DNA from: Flavobacteriales bacterium
GTDB taxonomy: Bacteria; Bacteroidota; Bacteroidia; Flavobacteriales_E; Vicingaceae
NCBI GenBank assembly: GCA_020853105.1
Contig: JADYZM010000039.1
Span: 1 to 64,000, forward strand
DNA length: 64,000 nucleotides
Direction: 5' to 3'
In this document: piece after piece, positions 45,601 to 54,347 of the stretch
Numbering within the stretch: position 1 is the stretch's first letter
How the letters are laid out: every line of letters starts with the position of its first letter
Notes under the pieces: generated by a model
What the model saw: the letters and a program-made list of their open reading frames with translations, nothing else
What the model was told of the DNA's origin: nothing
The model's database searches: none
Program-made: the position numbers and the translations under genes

Positions 45601-45763
45601 AAAAATCTCTTCTTGTTGTAGATGAGCTATCTAAAGTATCCTTATCAGCCAAAAATTCATCCACAGGGATATGTTCAGGAAACTCATTCCTTGCTGACTC
45701 TAAAAATTTAGCATCGTCATTGAGTTGTTCTAATCCTTTCCAGTATTTTTTTGTATTAGCCAT
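42611..45763 (-). CDS. actB: Alternative complex III iron-sulfur subunit ActB (Tat lipoprotein)
   Basis: A 1050-residue protein. An N-terminal leader carries a twin-arginine signal at 49-60 (TTRRDFLKYLGF) and a probable lipobox ending at Cys70 (AAASLAAC), so it is likely exported folded and then lipidated. The middle resembles molybdopterin oxidoreductases but is expected to lack the cofactor, as in characterised complex III. The C-terminal third has ferredoxin-type clusters: CIGCSACVTSCVAENN, CQHCNHAGCETVCP, CIGTRYCANNC with CAYKVRRFNW, and CSLCVQRIQEGK with ACSIACP. It relays electrons from quinol toward ActA hemes. Confidence 0.95.
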   Translation of the reverse strand: MANTKKYWKGLEQLNDDAKFLESARNEFPEHIPVDEFLADKDTLDSSSTTRRDFLKYLGFGVAAASLAACETPITKAIPYLNKPEEVTPGLANYYASTYFDGNDYAPILVKTREGRPIFISGNEMSSLTKGAVNARINSSVLSLYDNNRLKNPLANGKDSDWKTVDTAIKNELASAKNVRVLTNSIISPSTLSVLLEFGGKEVKDEAGNVKGRLGEDLIVAYNPISYSGIINANKDTFGKAAIPTYDFKKAKTIVSIGADFMGNWLDALMYVNDYAQTRKPDNDWMSKHYQFEANMSLSGTNADVRVPVKPSEYGAVVAQILNKLGGGISAAATKYDTYVDAVVKDLKATAGESIVICGSNDKNVQILVNGINNLLGNYGKTIDLVRHSNTKAGDDAELLKLIKEMKAGEVDALFIYGVDPVSTLGDDFKAALAKVKTTVSFATKLNDTAAACKYVCPDNHALESWNDANPIEGQYSLGQPTITKLFNTRQAQESFLTWKGNSTSYYDYLKSYWEANIFTLQTAQLIFSDFWNKTLHDGIVEIPFVSSQTLTFTGDLNSIYNAVKTIKGGDLEIELTQSMAVGDGSGADNPWLQEMPDPISKVTWDNYVAMNPAEMISRGYNTKLGQEELANVVNVTVNGKTLENLPVVAQPGQAKGTIGIYLGYGKKVGNLKDPIGKNAYPLVSLTENGLSYFGIATIADTSNRYHIAATQTQQTIMGRDSIVRETVLDIYKKGNKDDYNPAHTLLVHEEGKSIQKNIKEIDLWEAQPVENIGHRWGLSIDLNTCIGCSACVTSCVAENNIAVIGKDEVRRGRIMHWMRIDRYYASDYQEVGKIGETHEKTKLAENVGGISAYTLMEQASDNPLVVHQPMMCQHCNHAGCETVCPVAATTHSNEGLNMMAYNRCIGTRYCANNCAYKVRRFNWYNYKAYSKFTEFNPAQDDLGRMVLNPDVVVRSRGVMEKCSLCVQRIQEGKLEAKKAGDKVVDGSIQTACSIACPTKAITFGDLNDKTSKAAEGMNHNRSYRVIEEVGQQPNIYYQTKVRNIENSEA

Positions 45764-45793
45764 TGTGTTTAAGCTTAAAAATTCGTGATTATA

Positions 45794-47413
45794 TTAATAA
45801 TGACATTTTGCACATTCCCAACCACCTATTTCCTCAACGGTTAGTTTTCCATCACCCAACCATTTTTCTTTGTATTTATCAGTCATTCTGGCGTGCATTT
45901 CTTCATAATATCCGTTTCCATCTTTCATAACACCTGTTGTTTTATGACATTCAATACACCATTTCATGGTTAACGGAGAATATTGTTCAACAACATCCAT
46001 TTCTTCAACAGGTCCATGACAAGTTTGGCATTTTTGACCTCCAACGGTAACGTGTTGTTGATGACTATAAAATACGTGATCCGGTAAATTATGAACTTTA
46101 ATCCATTTTACAGGCTGAGGATTATCGCCAAATTTTTGTGATGATGGATCATAATCCAAAGCTGAATATATTTTTTTGATTTCATCAACCATAGAATATT
46201 CTTGTCCATTATATGTAAATGTTTTGCCACTTGAACCGTCAACATATTTATGACAATTCATACAAACGTTTAACGAAGGTATTCCAGAAATTTTGCTGTG
46301 TCTAGCACTTGAGTGACAATAATTGCAATCAATTTTATTATCTCCAGCGTGAACTTTGTGTGAAAACTTAATTGGCTGTTCTGGTTTATAACCGGTGTGA
46401 ACTCCAATTGTATTAGCGTTATTCATTACTTTTACCAATCCTCCAAAAAACAACACAATAACTACCAATGCTACCAAACCGCTATTTTTTGAAATTGTAT
46501 ATTTACAAGCATCAGCAAAAGATACTGGTCCTGAATATGCAACACCTTCTTTATCTGCAGCTGCTTTTGCAATTGATACTCTAGCTTTGTTTAACAATAA
46601 TACTAATCCGGCAAGTATAACAATTATTACTCCCAATGTTATCATTACTGATTTAGAGTCAGTAGAAGAAGTTTCTGAAACAGCTACTTCCTCAGCTGCT
46701 GCTTCTTTTTTATCTGATGGAGGGTTTTGGATGTATGCTAAAATTGCTTTAATATCAGCCTCAGAAACTGGTTGTGGAGGCATAGGAGATTTATTGAATT
46801 CTTCAAAAATTGCTTTTGCATCAGCATCTCCACTAGCAATTAATTCTGGTGAATTTTGAATCCATTTTACTAACCATTCAAATTTTCTTTTGTCATTAAT
46901 TCCTTTTAAGCCAGGTCCAACTATTTTGTTATCACCAATGCTATGACAAGCAGCACAATTTGCTTTAAAAACTTTTTCTCCCAACAAAACCTCTTCACTA
47001 ACACCTTCAGTTTTTGTTGCTGTTTCAGTTTTTACGGCAGTTTCAGCATTTGGATTTGCTAAATAGTCAAAAATTTGATTTAATTGTTCGTCTGATAATG
47101 CTTGGGCAGGCATCGGAATTTTACTAAATTCTTCAAAAATTGCAACAGCATCTTTATCACCTGATGCAATAAGCTCTGCAGAATTCTTTGTCCATTTTAA
47201 CAGCCATTCCCTACTTCTTTTTTCGTTTATTCCTTCCATGCCTGGACCTACTAATTTATTTGACCCAATGCTATGGCAGGCTGCACAATTGGTTTTAAAT
47301 AAGTCTTTTCCACCTTGAGCAAATAAAGACGTTTGTACGAAAACTGATAAAACAAATACCAACGACAATTTTATCGTGGTTATCAATTTCGCAAGATTTA
47401 TTATCTTATTCAT
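45794..47413 (-). CDS. actA: Alternative complex III multiheme cytochrome ActA with two fused cytochrome c domains
   Basis: A 539-residue protein with seven CxxCH heme sites. A signal peptide precedes two similar monoheme cytochrome c domains (CAACH at 43-47 and at 153-157, both followed by SIGxNKxVGPGxxGI). Transmembrane segments lie at about 256-275 and 312-330, and then comes the pentaheme ActA core (CNYCH, CMNCH, CQTCH, CIECH, CAKCH). The pentaheme part is the canonical ActA subunit. The two N-terminal domains look like a duplicated soluble cytochrome c and may pass electrons to the aa3 oxidase, which has no cytochrome c domain of its own. It is first in the act operon, with a promoter box about 50 bp upstream. 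Confidence 0.94.
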   Translation of the reverse strand: MNKIINLAKLITTIKLSLVFVLSVFVQTSLFAQGGKDLFKTNCAACHSIGSNKLVGPGMEGINEKRSREWLLKWTKNSAELIASGDKDAVAIFEEFSKIPMPAQALSDEQLNQIFDYLANPNAETAVKTETATKTEGVSEEVLLGEKVFKANCAACHSIGDNKIVGPGLKGINDKRKFEWLVKWIQNSPELIASGDADAKAIFEEFNKSPMPPQPVSEADIKAILAYIQNPPSDKKEAAAEEVAVSETSSTDSKSVMITLGVIIVILAGLVLLLNKARVSIAKAAADKEGVAYSGPVSFADACKYTISKNSGLVALVVIVLFFGGLVKVMNNANTIGVHTGYKPEQPIKFSHKVHAGDNKIDCNYCHSSARHSKISGIPSLNVCMNCHKYVDGSSGKTFTYNGQEYSMVDEIKKIYSALDYDPSSQKFGDNPQPVKWIKVHNLPDHVFYSHQQHVTVGGQKCQTCHGPVEEMDVVEQYSPLTMKWCIECHKTTGVMKDGNGYYEEMHARMTDKYKEKWLGDGKLTVEEIGGWECAKCHY

Positions 47414-47462
47414 ACTAAAATAGTTACGATATTTTATAAGAAAAATGTTAATTCAACGGCGA

Positions 47463-47470
47463 CAAATTTA
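47463..47470 (-). promoter_or_regulatory. Minus-7 box TAAATTTG for the act operon
   Basis: A consensus TAnnTTTG box about 50 bp upstream of the actA ATG in the divergent gap. A minus-33 TTG is not evident, so activation by a regulator is possible. Confidence 0.55.
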
Positions 47471-47598
47471 TAAGAAACCTTGTTTTTTTGCTATGATTTT
47501 TAGAAAATTGTTCATTATTTCTGTAATTTAGAATCGTTCTAAATAACTTCTTGAAAAAGTTTTTGTTTTGGAAATTGTGGCATAGATTTTTATTGTTA

Positions 47599-47606
47599 TA
47601 AATTTG
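47599..47606 (+). promoter_or_regulatory. Promoter TTG-N21-TAAATTTG for the SPOR gene
   Basis: The box TAAATTTG has TTG at 47575 at suitable spacing. It supports ATG 47629 over the TTG at 47614 used by the ORF track as translation start. Confidence 0.55.
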
Positions 47607-47628
47607 TCATGAATTGAACTTGGTTTTT

Positions 47629-48054
47629 ATGTCTCTACAAATTCTTACAATTTTATTATCATTTTTATTTTTCAATACTTTGTTTGCCCAAGATACTGAA
47701 CCAATTAAAATTGATTCATCTGAAAAAAAAATTACTATCAAAGTAAACAAAGAAAGTGGAATTAGTGAAATCTTGGAAACAAATCGTTCTTCTTTTACTG
47801 TTCAGGGATATAGAATTCAAATTTTTTCTGACAATAAAAAGCAACCCGCACGGGATGAAAAAGCAAAGTTTTTATCACTATTTAATGGGGTAAAAGCTCA
47901 TGAAATATACCAACAACCCTATTTTAAAATACGTGTTGGTGATTTTAGGACAAAAATTGAAGCTCATAAGTTTTTAAAAGAGGTAAGTATTCATTTTCCA
48001 AATAGTTTTATTGTAAAAGATGATTTGGAAATAGAGCAGTTGTTACCTAAATAA
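47629..48054 (+). CDS. Exported SPOR-domain protein
   Basis: 141 residues from ATG 47629. A signal peptide (cleavage after LFAQ) is followed by a short linker and a SPOR-like domain of about 75 residues, from VQGYRIQIFSDNKKQPARDE through YFKIRVGDFRTKIEAHKFLK to FPNSFIVKDDLEI. SPOR domains bind denuded peptidoglycan at division sites. Short proteins of this type are common in Bacteroidota and act in the periplasm; the precise function is not known. It stands alone with its own promoter and a shared terminator. Confidence 0.85.
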   Translation: MSLQILTILLSFLFFNTLFAQDTEPIKIDSSEKKITIKVNKESGISEILETNRSSFTVQGYRIQIFSDNKKQPARDEKAKFLSLFNGVKAHEIYQQPYFKIRVGDFRTKIEAHKFLKEVSIHFPNSFIVKDDLEIEQLLPK

Positions 48055-48081
48055 AAAAGCCTGCATTTAGCAGGCTTTTTT
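48053..48081. terminator. Bidirectional terminator between convergent genes
   Basis: A perfect stem AAAAAAGCCTGC/GCAGGCTTTTTT with loop ATTTA lies between the SPOR gene and the zinc-ribbon gene. Confidence 0.92.
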
Positions 48082-48085
48082 ATTT

Positions 48086-48901
48086 TTAAGCTTCATCTTC
48101 GTCTGAAACTTTAACTCTTGCAATTCTCTTTTTTGGTTTTTCTTCCTCTGTAATTTCTTTAAAGTTAGGATCAAAAGCAGAATCCACCAATATTCTACCA
48201 CAATGCTCACAAACTAAAACTTTTTTATGCATTTTTATATCTAATTGTCTTTGTGGTGGAATTGAGTTGAAACATCCTCCGCATGAATCTCTTTGGATAG
48301 TAACTACTGCAAGACCATTGCGTGCATTTGAACGAATTCTCTTATATGCGGTAAGCAATCTATCCTCAATTACTTTAGCTGCAGAATCAGATTTTTTTAT
48401 TAACGATTGTTCTTCGGCACTGGTTTCTTCAGTAATTTCCTCTAGTTCTTTTTTCTTATTTGCCAAGTCTATTTTTCTACCATCAAGGTATTCAACAGCT
48501 TCATTTATTTTTTCTTGTTTTGAAGCTAAATTAAAACCACCTTCTTTGATTTTCTTCTCTGCCAATTCAATTTCTAATTTTTGAAATTCAATTTCTTTTG
48601 AAATTGCATCATACTCTCTGTTGTTACGAACTTTATCTTGTTGTTCGGTATATTTTTTAATCAGATTATTAGAGTCGGTTATAGAATTCTTTTTGTTTGA
48701 CAACTCAACCTTCAAGTCTTCAATTTCCGTATTTAAATTTTCTAATCTTCTTTGCAATCCTTCAACCTCATCTTCTAAATCCTGAACCTCAAGAGGAAGT
48801 TCACCTCTGATTATTCTAATTTTATCTATTGTAGAATCTATTACTTGCAAGTCGTATAGAGCTTTAAGCTTTTCTTCTATTGTTGCTTCTTTTTTAGCCA
48901 T
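48086..48901 (-). CDS. Coiled-coil protein with C4 zinc ribbon
   Basis: A 271-residue protein. Residues 20-185 form a long antiparallel coiled coil (LEDEVEGLQRRLENLNTEIEDL, then KEIEFQKLEIELAEKKIKEGG). Then comes a zinc ribbon with CGGCFNSIPPQRQLDI and VCEHCGRIL, and an acidic/basic tail. This is the zf-RING_7/DUF164-type architecture (Zn-ribbon_9), linked in some bacteria to nucleic-acid or translation factors, with no settled function. It is 3 bp from the Nif3-like gene, a pairing seen in many Bacteroidota. Confidence 0.88.
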   Translation of the reverse strand: MAKKEATIEEKLKALYDLQVIDSTIDKIRIIRGELPLEVQDLEDEVEGLQRRLENLNTEIEDLKVELSNKKNSITDSNNLIKKYTEQQDKVRNNREYDAISKEIEFQKLEIELAEKKIKEGGFNLASKQEKINEAVEYLDGRKIDLANKKKELEEITEETSAEEQSLIKKSDSAAKVIEDRLLTAYKRIRSNARNGLAVVTIQRDSCGGCFNSIPPQRQLDIKMHKKVLVCEHCGRILVDSAFDPNFKEITEEEKPKKRIARVKVSDEDEA

Positions 48902-48904
48902 ATA

Positions 48905-49999
48905 TTATAGGTAATTTATTGGGTTTGTATTTATTTCTGACAAATGAACGGCGAAATTAATAATTTTTTTTGTAAGTAATTCATAAAAAATTTCTTTAGT
49001 AAATTGTTCCGATTCATAATGTCCAATATCCGCGATAAGAATTTTATTATTTGCATCAAAAAATTGGTGGTATTTGAAATCTGATGATATAAATACATCG
49101 GCATTACACTGTATGGCATTTTCTATTAAAAAACTACCCGACCCTCCACAAACGGCAACCTTTTTAACTTTTTTATTTAAAATATTTGTGTACCTGATTC
49201 CATTTGAATGAAAAATATTTTTCAACTGAGTTAAAAATTGCAGTTCATCAACTTCATTTTTAAGTTCACCTACTAACCCTGACCCAACTGTTGTAGAATT
49301 TTTTAATTCAAAAATATCATAAGCAACTTCTTCATAAGGATGTGTTATTTTCATTGCGTGAATAACCTTTTGGGTAAGGTGTTTTGGAACAACTACTTCA
49401 ATCTTTAATTCATTTTCTATATGAAGTTCATCTGTTTTTCCAACAAAAGGGTTTGCTAAGCTATTCGGTTTGAATGTACCTTGTCCTTGACTATTGAAGC
49501 TGCAATCTGAGTAATTGCCTATAGACCCTGCTCCTGATTCAAACATTGAGTTTCTAACAACTTCAGCAGCAGATATAGGACAATACACAACCAACTTGTC
49601 TAATATATTTGATTTTTCAGAGAGAATTCTATTATTTATTAATCCAATTTTTTGAGCTATTTTATAATTAACTCCGTTATAAACATTATCTACATTAGTA
49701 TGTGCCGCATATATGGAAATATCGTTTTTAATCGCTGAAATAATTGTTTTTCCAACATACGTTTTTTTAGTAATTTTTTTAATCCCTCCAAACAAAATTG
49801 GATGATGAGCTATGATCAAGTTGCATTTTTTTTGAACCGCTTCGTTTACAACGTCTTCAGTAACATCTATACTAATTAATACTCCAGTTACAATATTATT
49901 ATTATCTCCTATAATTAATCCGCAATTATCATAATCTTCCTGATATGAAAGAGGAGCAAACTCTTCAATTAAATCTGTAATATCTTTAATCCGATGCAT
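48905..49999 (-). CDS. Nif3-like dinuclear metal centre protein
   Basis: A 364-residue protein of the NIF3/YqfO family. Metal ligands lie in LIIAHHPILFGGI and AAHTNVDNVYNGVN near the N-terminus, with CGGSGSFLI and FISSDFKYHQF plus DIGHYESEQF in the C-terminal half. The middle (about 125-235) is a PII-like inserted domain, as in longer bacterial members, with HPYEEVAYDI. Members form hexamers with a two-metal site; a GTP cyclohydrolase I type 2 annotation exists for some, but the general role is uncertain. It is co-directional with the zinc-ribbon gene downstream. Confidence 0.92.
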   Translation of the reverse strand: MHRIKDITDLIEEFAPLSYQEDYDNCGLIIGDNNNIVTGVLISIDVTEDVVNEAVQKKCNLIIAHHPILFGGIKKITKKTYVGKTIISAIKNDISIYAAHTNVDNVYNGVNYKIAQKIGLINNRILSEKSNILDKLVVYCPISAAEVVRNSMFESGAGSIGNYSDCSFNSQGQGTFKPNSLANPFVGKTDELHIENELKIEVVVPKHLTQKVIHAMKITHPYEEVAYDIFELKNSTTVGSGLVGELKNEVDELQFLTQLKNIFHSNGIRYTNILNKKVKKVAVCGGSGSFLIENAIQCNADVFISSDFKYHQFFDANNKILIADIGHYESEQFTKEIFYELLTKKIINFAVHLSEINTNPINYL

Positions 50000-50064
50000 C
50001 TTGAATGTTTTTTTTAAACAAAATGGTCAAATAAATTATTAATCACAACTTAACTTTAATAAAA

Positions 50065-52332
50065 TTAATGTGCTTGTAGTTTTATCAGATTCAATGCTGA
50101 ACCGGCGATAAACCACTCTATTTGCTGTTCATTGTATGTGTGATTTAATTTGATTGTATCTTTTGTCCCATCAACACGTACCAACTCAAGTGTAAGTTGT
50201 TTTCCGGGAGAAAAACTTTCCAAGTCAATAAAATTCAACGTGTCGTCTTCTTTAATTTTATCATAATCAGCTTCATTAGCAAATGTTAACCCTAACATTC
50301 CTTGTTTTTTCAAGTTTGTTTCATGAATTCGTGCAAACGATTTAACAATTACTGCACAAACACCTAAATGACGAGGTTCCATGGCTGCATGTTCTCTTGA
50401 TGAGCCTTCGCCATAATTATGATCTCCAACAACAACAGAAGGTATCCCTGCAGTTTTATAAGCTCTTGCAGTAGCAGGTACTTCATTGTATTCTCCAGAC
50501 AATTGATTTTTAACAGAATTGGTTTTACTATTAAATGCATTTACAGCACCAATCAACATGTTATTCGAGATATTATCTAAATGTCCTCTGTATTTCAACC
50601 AAGGACCGGCCATCGAAATGTGATCGGTTGTGCATTTTCCTTTTGCTTTCAAAAGTAATTTAGCCCCAATGATATTTTTTTTATTCCAAGCAGGGAATGA
50701 ATCTAATAATTGCAATCTGTCAGAGGTGGGACTAACAATTACTTCAACTTTACTTCCATCTTCAGCAGGAGCTTGATAACCATTATCTTCAACTGCGAAT
50801 CCTTTTGTTGGAAGTTCAAATCCTTTGGGCTCTGCTAATTTTACTTTTTCTCCCTTTTCATTTGTAATAAAATCAGTTATTGGGTTAAAATCCAATCTTC
50901 CCGTTATAGCAATTGCTGCAACCATTTCCGGTGAAGCAACAAACGCATGTGTATTTGGGTTGCCATCTGCTCTTTTTGCAAAATTTCTATTGAATGAATG
51001 TACTATTGAATTTTTTTCTTGTTTATCAGCTCCAGGTCTATCCCATTGTCCAATACAGGGTCCGCAAGCATTGGTAAATATTTTTGCCGATTCAAATTTG
51101 TTAAATGTAGCAATCAAACCATCACGTTCAGCAGTATATCTCACTTGCTCAGAACCTGGATTAATTCCTAAAATTGCTTTTGGTTTAACACCCTTACTAA
51201 CAGCATCTTCAACAATAAAAGCAGCTCTGCTTAAATCCTCGTAAGAAGAATTGGTGCAAGAGCCAATTAAAGCCCACTCTACATCTAAAGGCCAGCCGTT
51301 TGCAAAGGCTTTTGTTTTCATCTCAGCAACTGGAGTTGCTAAATCCGGGGTAAAAGGTCCGTTTAAATGTGGCGATAGTGTTGACAAATCGATTTCTATC
51401 ACTTTGTCAAAATACTTTTCAGGATTTGCATAAACCTCGGCGTCTCCTGTTAAATGTTCTGCAACAGTATCTGCTAAGTTAACCACATCTTCTCTTCCTG
51501 TTGCTTTTAAGTATCTTCTCATGGAGTCGTCATAACCAAAAGTAGAAGTAGTAGCTCCAATTTCAGCTCCCATGTTACAAATGGTTCCTTTTCCTGTACA
51601 TGAAAGTGATTTAGCCCCTTCACCAAAATATTCTACAATTGCACCAGTACCCCCTTCAACAGTTAAAATTCCAGCCACTTTAAGTATAACATCTTTAGGT
51701 GATGCCCATCCGTTTAATTTACCGGTAAGTTTTATACCTATTAATTTAGGAAATTTTAATTCCCAAGCCATGCCAGCCATAACATCAACAGCATCGGCAC
51801 CTCCAACACCAACAGCAACCATACCTAAACCGCCAGCATTTACTGTGTGCGAATCGGTACCTATCATCATTCCACCAGGGAAGGCATAATTTTCTAAAAC
51901 AACCTGGTGAATAATTCCTGCTCCTGGTTTCCAGAAACCAATACCATATTTATTACAGATAGAACTTAAGAAATTAAAAACTTCATTATTTTTGTTAATT
52001 CCATCTTGTAAATCTTTGTCCGCACCTAATTTTGCTTGGATTAAGTGGTCTGCATGTGCAGTAGAAGGAACTGCAACTTTTTTCTTTCCGGCTTGCATAA
52101 ACTGAAGTAGTGCCATTTGAGCTGTTGCATCTTGCATAGCAACTCTGTCAGGAGCAAAATCCACATAAGAATCTCCTCTTTTGTATGCCTCTGTTGCTTC
52201 CCCTTCCCACAGGTGAGTATAGAGTATTTTTTCTGATAGGGTAAGTGGATGACCCACAACTTTACGAGCTGCTGCAACCCTCGAAGGAAATTTTGCATAA
52301 ACAGCTTTAATCATTTCAATATCAAATGCCAT
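50065..52332 (-). CDS. acn: Aconitate hydratase
   Basis: A 755-residue TCA-cycle enzyme that isomerises citrate to isocitrate using a 4Fe-4S cluster. Cluster Cys residues lie in [12 protein letters not shown] (about Cys358) and [14 protein letters not shown] (about 422 and 425). Substrate-binding stretches such as [17 protein letters not shown] and [22 protein letters not shown] are canonical. Length and sequence match the mitochondrial-type aconitase common in Bacteroidota. The likely leader is about 130 nt from a good promoter at 52469. Confidence 0.95.
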   Translation of the reverse strand: MAFDIEMIKAVYAKFPSRVAAARKVVGHPLTLSEKILYTHLWEGEATEAYKRGDSYVDFAPDRVAMQDATAQMALLQFMQAGKKKVAVPSTAHADHLIQAKLGADKDLQDGINKNNEVFNFLSSICNKYGIGFWKPGAGIIHQVVLENYAFPGGMMIGTDSHTVNAGGLGMVAVGVGGADAVDVMAGMAWELKFPKLIGIKLTGKLNGWASPKDVILKVAGILTVEGGTGAIVEYFGEGAKSLSCTGKGTICNMGAEIGATTSTFGYDDSMRRYLKATGREDVVNLADTVAEHLTGDAEVYANPEKYFDKVIEIDLSTLSPHLNGPFTPDLATPVAEMKTKAFANGWPLDVEWALIGSCTNSSYEDLSRAAFIVEDAVSKGVKPKAILGINPGSEQVRYTAERDGLIATFNKFESAKIFTNACGPCIGQWDRPGADKQEKNSIVHSFNRNFAKRADGNPNTHAFVASPEMVAAIAITGRLDFNPITDFITNEKGEKVKLAEPKGFELPTKGFAVEDNGYQAPAEDGSKVEVIVSPTSDRLQLLDSFPAWNKKNIIGAKLLLKAKGKCTTDHISMAGPWLKYRGHLDNISNNMLIGAVNAFNSKTNSVKNQLSGEYNEVPATARAYKTAGIPSVVVGDHNYGEGSSREHAAMEPRHLGVCAVIVKSFARIHETNLKKQGMLGLTFANEADYDKIKEDDTLNFIDLESFSPGKQLTLELVRVDGTKDTIKLNHTYNEQQIEWFIAGSALNLIKLQAH

Positions 52333-52468
52333 AATGTATTATTTTTTAACAAATATTTAGATACTTCATTAAACAAGAAGCTTTCGCTTTTGTTATTACA
52401 GTAAGGATAAATGCTCTTGCCAACGCCCTCAAAATCCAAGTGGATATCCAACAAACTGTTTTGTGGTG

Positions 52469-52476
52469 CAAATTTA
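52469..52476 (-). promoter_or_regulatory. Promoter TTTG-N20-TAAATTTG for aconitase
   Basis: Both elements match the Bacteroidota consensus: TTTG on the minus strand at 52500-52497, 20 bp spacer, then TAAATTTG. Transcription would start near 52462, giving an unusually long leader for this window. Confidence 0.7.
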
Positions 52477-52558
52477 ATACTTTATTTAAATTTTTACAAA
52501 ACATTACACCAACATTTTTGAAAGAAAAATACCTCTAAAAACAGTTAAGCTTTTTTGT

Positions 52559-52566
52559 TACCTTTG
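52559..52566 (+). promoter_or_regulatory. aspS: Minus-7 box TACCTTTG before aspS
   Basis: A consensus TAnnTTTG box 20 bp upstream of the aspS ATG. The minus-33 element is unclear. Confidence 0.6.
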
Positions 52567-52586
52567 CCGCTCAAAAATCAAAAAAA

Positions 52587-54320
52587 ATGCTCAGAACACA
52601 CACCAACGGAGAATTAAGAATTAATAACGTAAATCAAGAAGTAACCCTTTGTGGATGGGTTCAAAAAAAACGAGATTTAGGTGCAATGACATTTGTGGAT
52701 TTACGAGATCGTTATGGTATTACTCAATTGGTATTTTCTGAGAGTCAAAGTGAACTAACAATGAATTTGGGTAGAGAATTTGTAATTCAGGCTACCGGAA
52801 AAGTTGCTGAAAGACAGAGTAAAAACACTAATATACCTACAGGAGACATAGAAATTATCGTAACCTCACTCGTTGTATTAAATAAAAGCAAAACCCCTCC
52901 ATTTACCATAGAAGATAACTCTGACGGTGGTGAAGAATTACGCATGCAGTACCGATATTTGGATTTGAGAAGAAATCCATTAAGAAAAAATTTGGAGCTT
53001 CGTCATCGTTTATCTATTGAAGTTAGGAAATATTTAGATTCATTAAATTTCCTAGAAATCGAAACTCCTTATTTAATAAAATCGACACCCGAAGGTGCAA
53101 GAGATTTTGTTGTGCCAAGCCGGATGAATGCCGGGCAATTTTACGCTTTACCACAATCGCCACAAACATTTAAACAATTGTTGATGGTAAGTGGTTATGA
53201 TAGATATTATCAAATTGTACGTTGTTTTAGGGATGAGGATTTACGTGCCGACCGTCAGCCTGAGTTTACACAAATTGACTGCGAAATGGCTTTTGTTACT
53301 CAAGAAGATATTATCCAAACTTTTGAATCACTAATGGTTCATTTGTTTCAAACAACCAAAGGAATTGATTTTGATTCATTTCCAAGAATGTGTTATGCAG
53401 ATGCTATGCTGAATTATGGTTGCGACAAACCAGATATCCGATTTGGAATGACTTTTAATTACATCACAGAGTTAGTAAAAGGAAAAGGATTTGCCATTTT
53501 TGATGATGCTGAAAGTGTAATTGCTATAAATGCTGATAATTGTGCTTCATTTACCAGAAAGCAATTAGATGAATTGACTGACTTTGTTAAACGACCTCAA
53601 GTTGGTGCAAAAGGATTAATTTATTTGCGTTGCAACGAAGATGGAACATACAAATCATCAGTTGATAAATTTTACAGTGAAGAGGAATTAAAAAAATGGG
53701 CAAAGCAATGTAATGCAAAAGCCGGGGATTTAATCTTTGTACTTTCGGGTGATTTAGCAGCTGCACAAAAACAAATGAACGATTTACGTTTACATTTAGG
53801 AAACCAATTGGGATTAAGAAACCCTGATATTTATGCTCCGCTTTGGGTATATGATTTCCCGTTGTTAGAATGGAATGAAGAAAGTGGTCGTTACCATGCT
53901 ATGCATCATCCTTTTACTTCCCCAAAAACTGAGGATTTGCATTTGTTAGAAACCGAACCTGGAAAAGTTAGAGCAAATGCCTACGATTTAGTACTAAACG
54001 GAACTGAAATCGGCGGTGGTTCCATACGTATTCACGATAGAGCGGTACAATCGAGAATGTTTGATTTGTTAGGATTTACCAAAGAAGAAGCTCAAGCACA
54101 ATTCGGGTTTTTACTCAATGCTTTTGAATACGGTGCTCCTCCTCATGGTGGTATTGCTTTAGGCTTTGATAGATTATGTGCTTTATTTGGTGGACAAGAA
54201 ACCATTCGTGATTTTATTGCTTTCCCAAAAAACAACAGCGGACGAGATGTAATGATTGATGCTCCTGCAACAATTGACAAGAAACAATTGGACGAGTTAA
54301 ATATAAAAGTAACATTATAA
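52587..54320 (+). CDS. aspS: Aspartyl-tRNA synthetase
   Basis: A 577-residue bacterial-type class IIb synthetase. The N-terminal OB fold starts [23 protein letters not shown]. The catalytic core has [20 protein letters not shown], motif 2 [19 protein letters not shown] and motif 3 [21 protein letters not shown]. The bacterial GAD insertion lies between about 280 and 410. The C-terminus reads [18 protein letters not shown]. It charges tRNA-Asp; asnS is present in this window, so Asn-tRNA need not be made from misacylated Asp-tRNA. Confidence 0.96.
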   Translation: MLRTHTNGELRINNVNQEVTLCGWVQKKRDLGAMTFVDLRDRYGITQLVFSESQSELTMNLGREFVIQATGKVAERQSKNTNIPTGDIEIIVTSLVVLNKSKTPPFTIEDNSDGGEELRMQYRYLDLRRNPLRKNLELRHRLSIEVRKYLDSLNFLEIETPYLIKSTPEGARDFVVPSRMNAGQFYALPQSPQTFKQLLMVSGYDRYYQIVRCFRDEDLRADRQPEFTQIDCEMAFVTQEDIIQTFESLMVHLFQTTKGIDFDSFPRMCYADAMLNYGCDKPDIRFGMTFNYITELVKGKGFAIFDDAESVIAINADNCASFTRKQLDELTDFVKRPQVGAKGLIYLRCNEDGTYKSSVDKFYSEEELKKWAKQCNAKAGDLIFVLSGDLAAAQKQMNDLRLHLGNQLGLRNPDIYAPLWVYDFPLLEWNEESGRYHAMHHPFTSPKTEDLHLLETEPGKVRANAYDLVLNGTEIGGGSIRIHDRAVQSRMFDLLGFTKEEAQAQFGFLLNAFEYGAPPHGGIALGFDRLCALFGGQETIRDFIAFPKNNSGRDVMIDAPATIDKKQLDELNIKVTL

Positions 54321-54347
54321 AAAAAGCCGCTTAACGCGGCTTTTTTT
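54319..54347. terminator. Bidirectional terminator between aspS and the T9SS gene
   Basis: A stem AAAAAAAGCCGC/GCGGCTTTTTTT with loop TTAAC lies between convergent stops. Confidence 0.92.

Noticed and set aside
52333-52586. Possible small RNA gene in the gap between aconitase and aspS
   Set aside because: No promoter-plus-terminator pair encloses it; the sequence is better explained as the aconitase leader and two divergent promoters.
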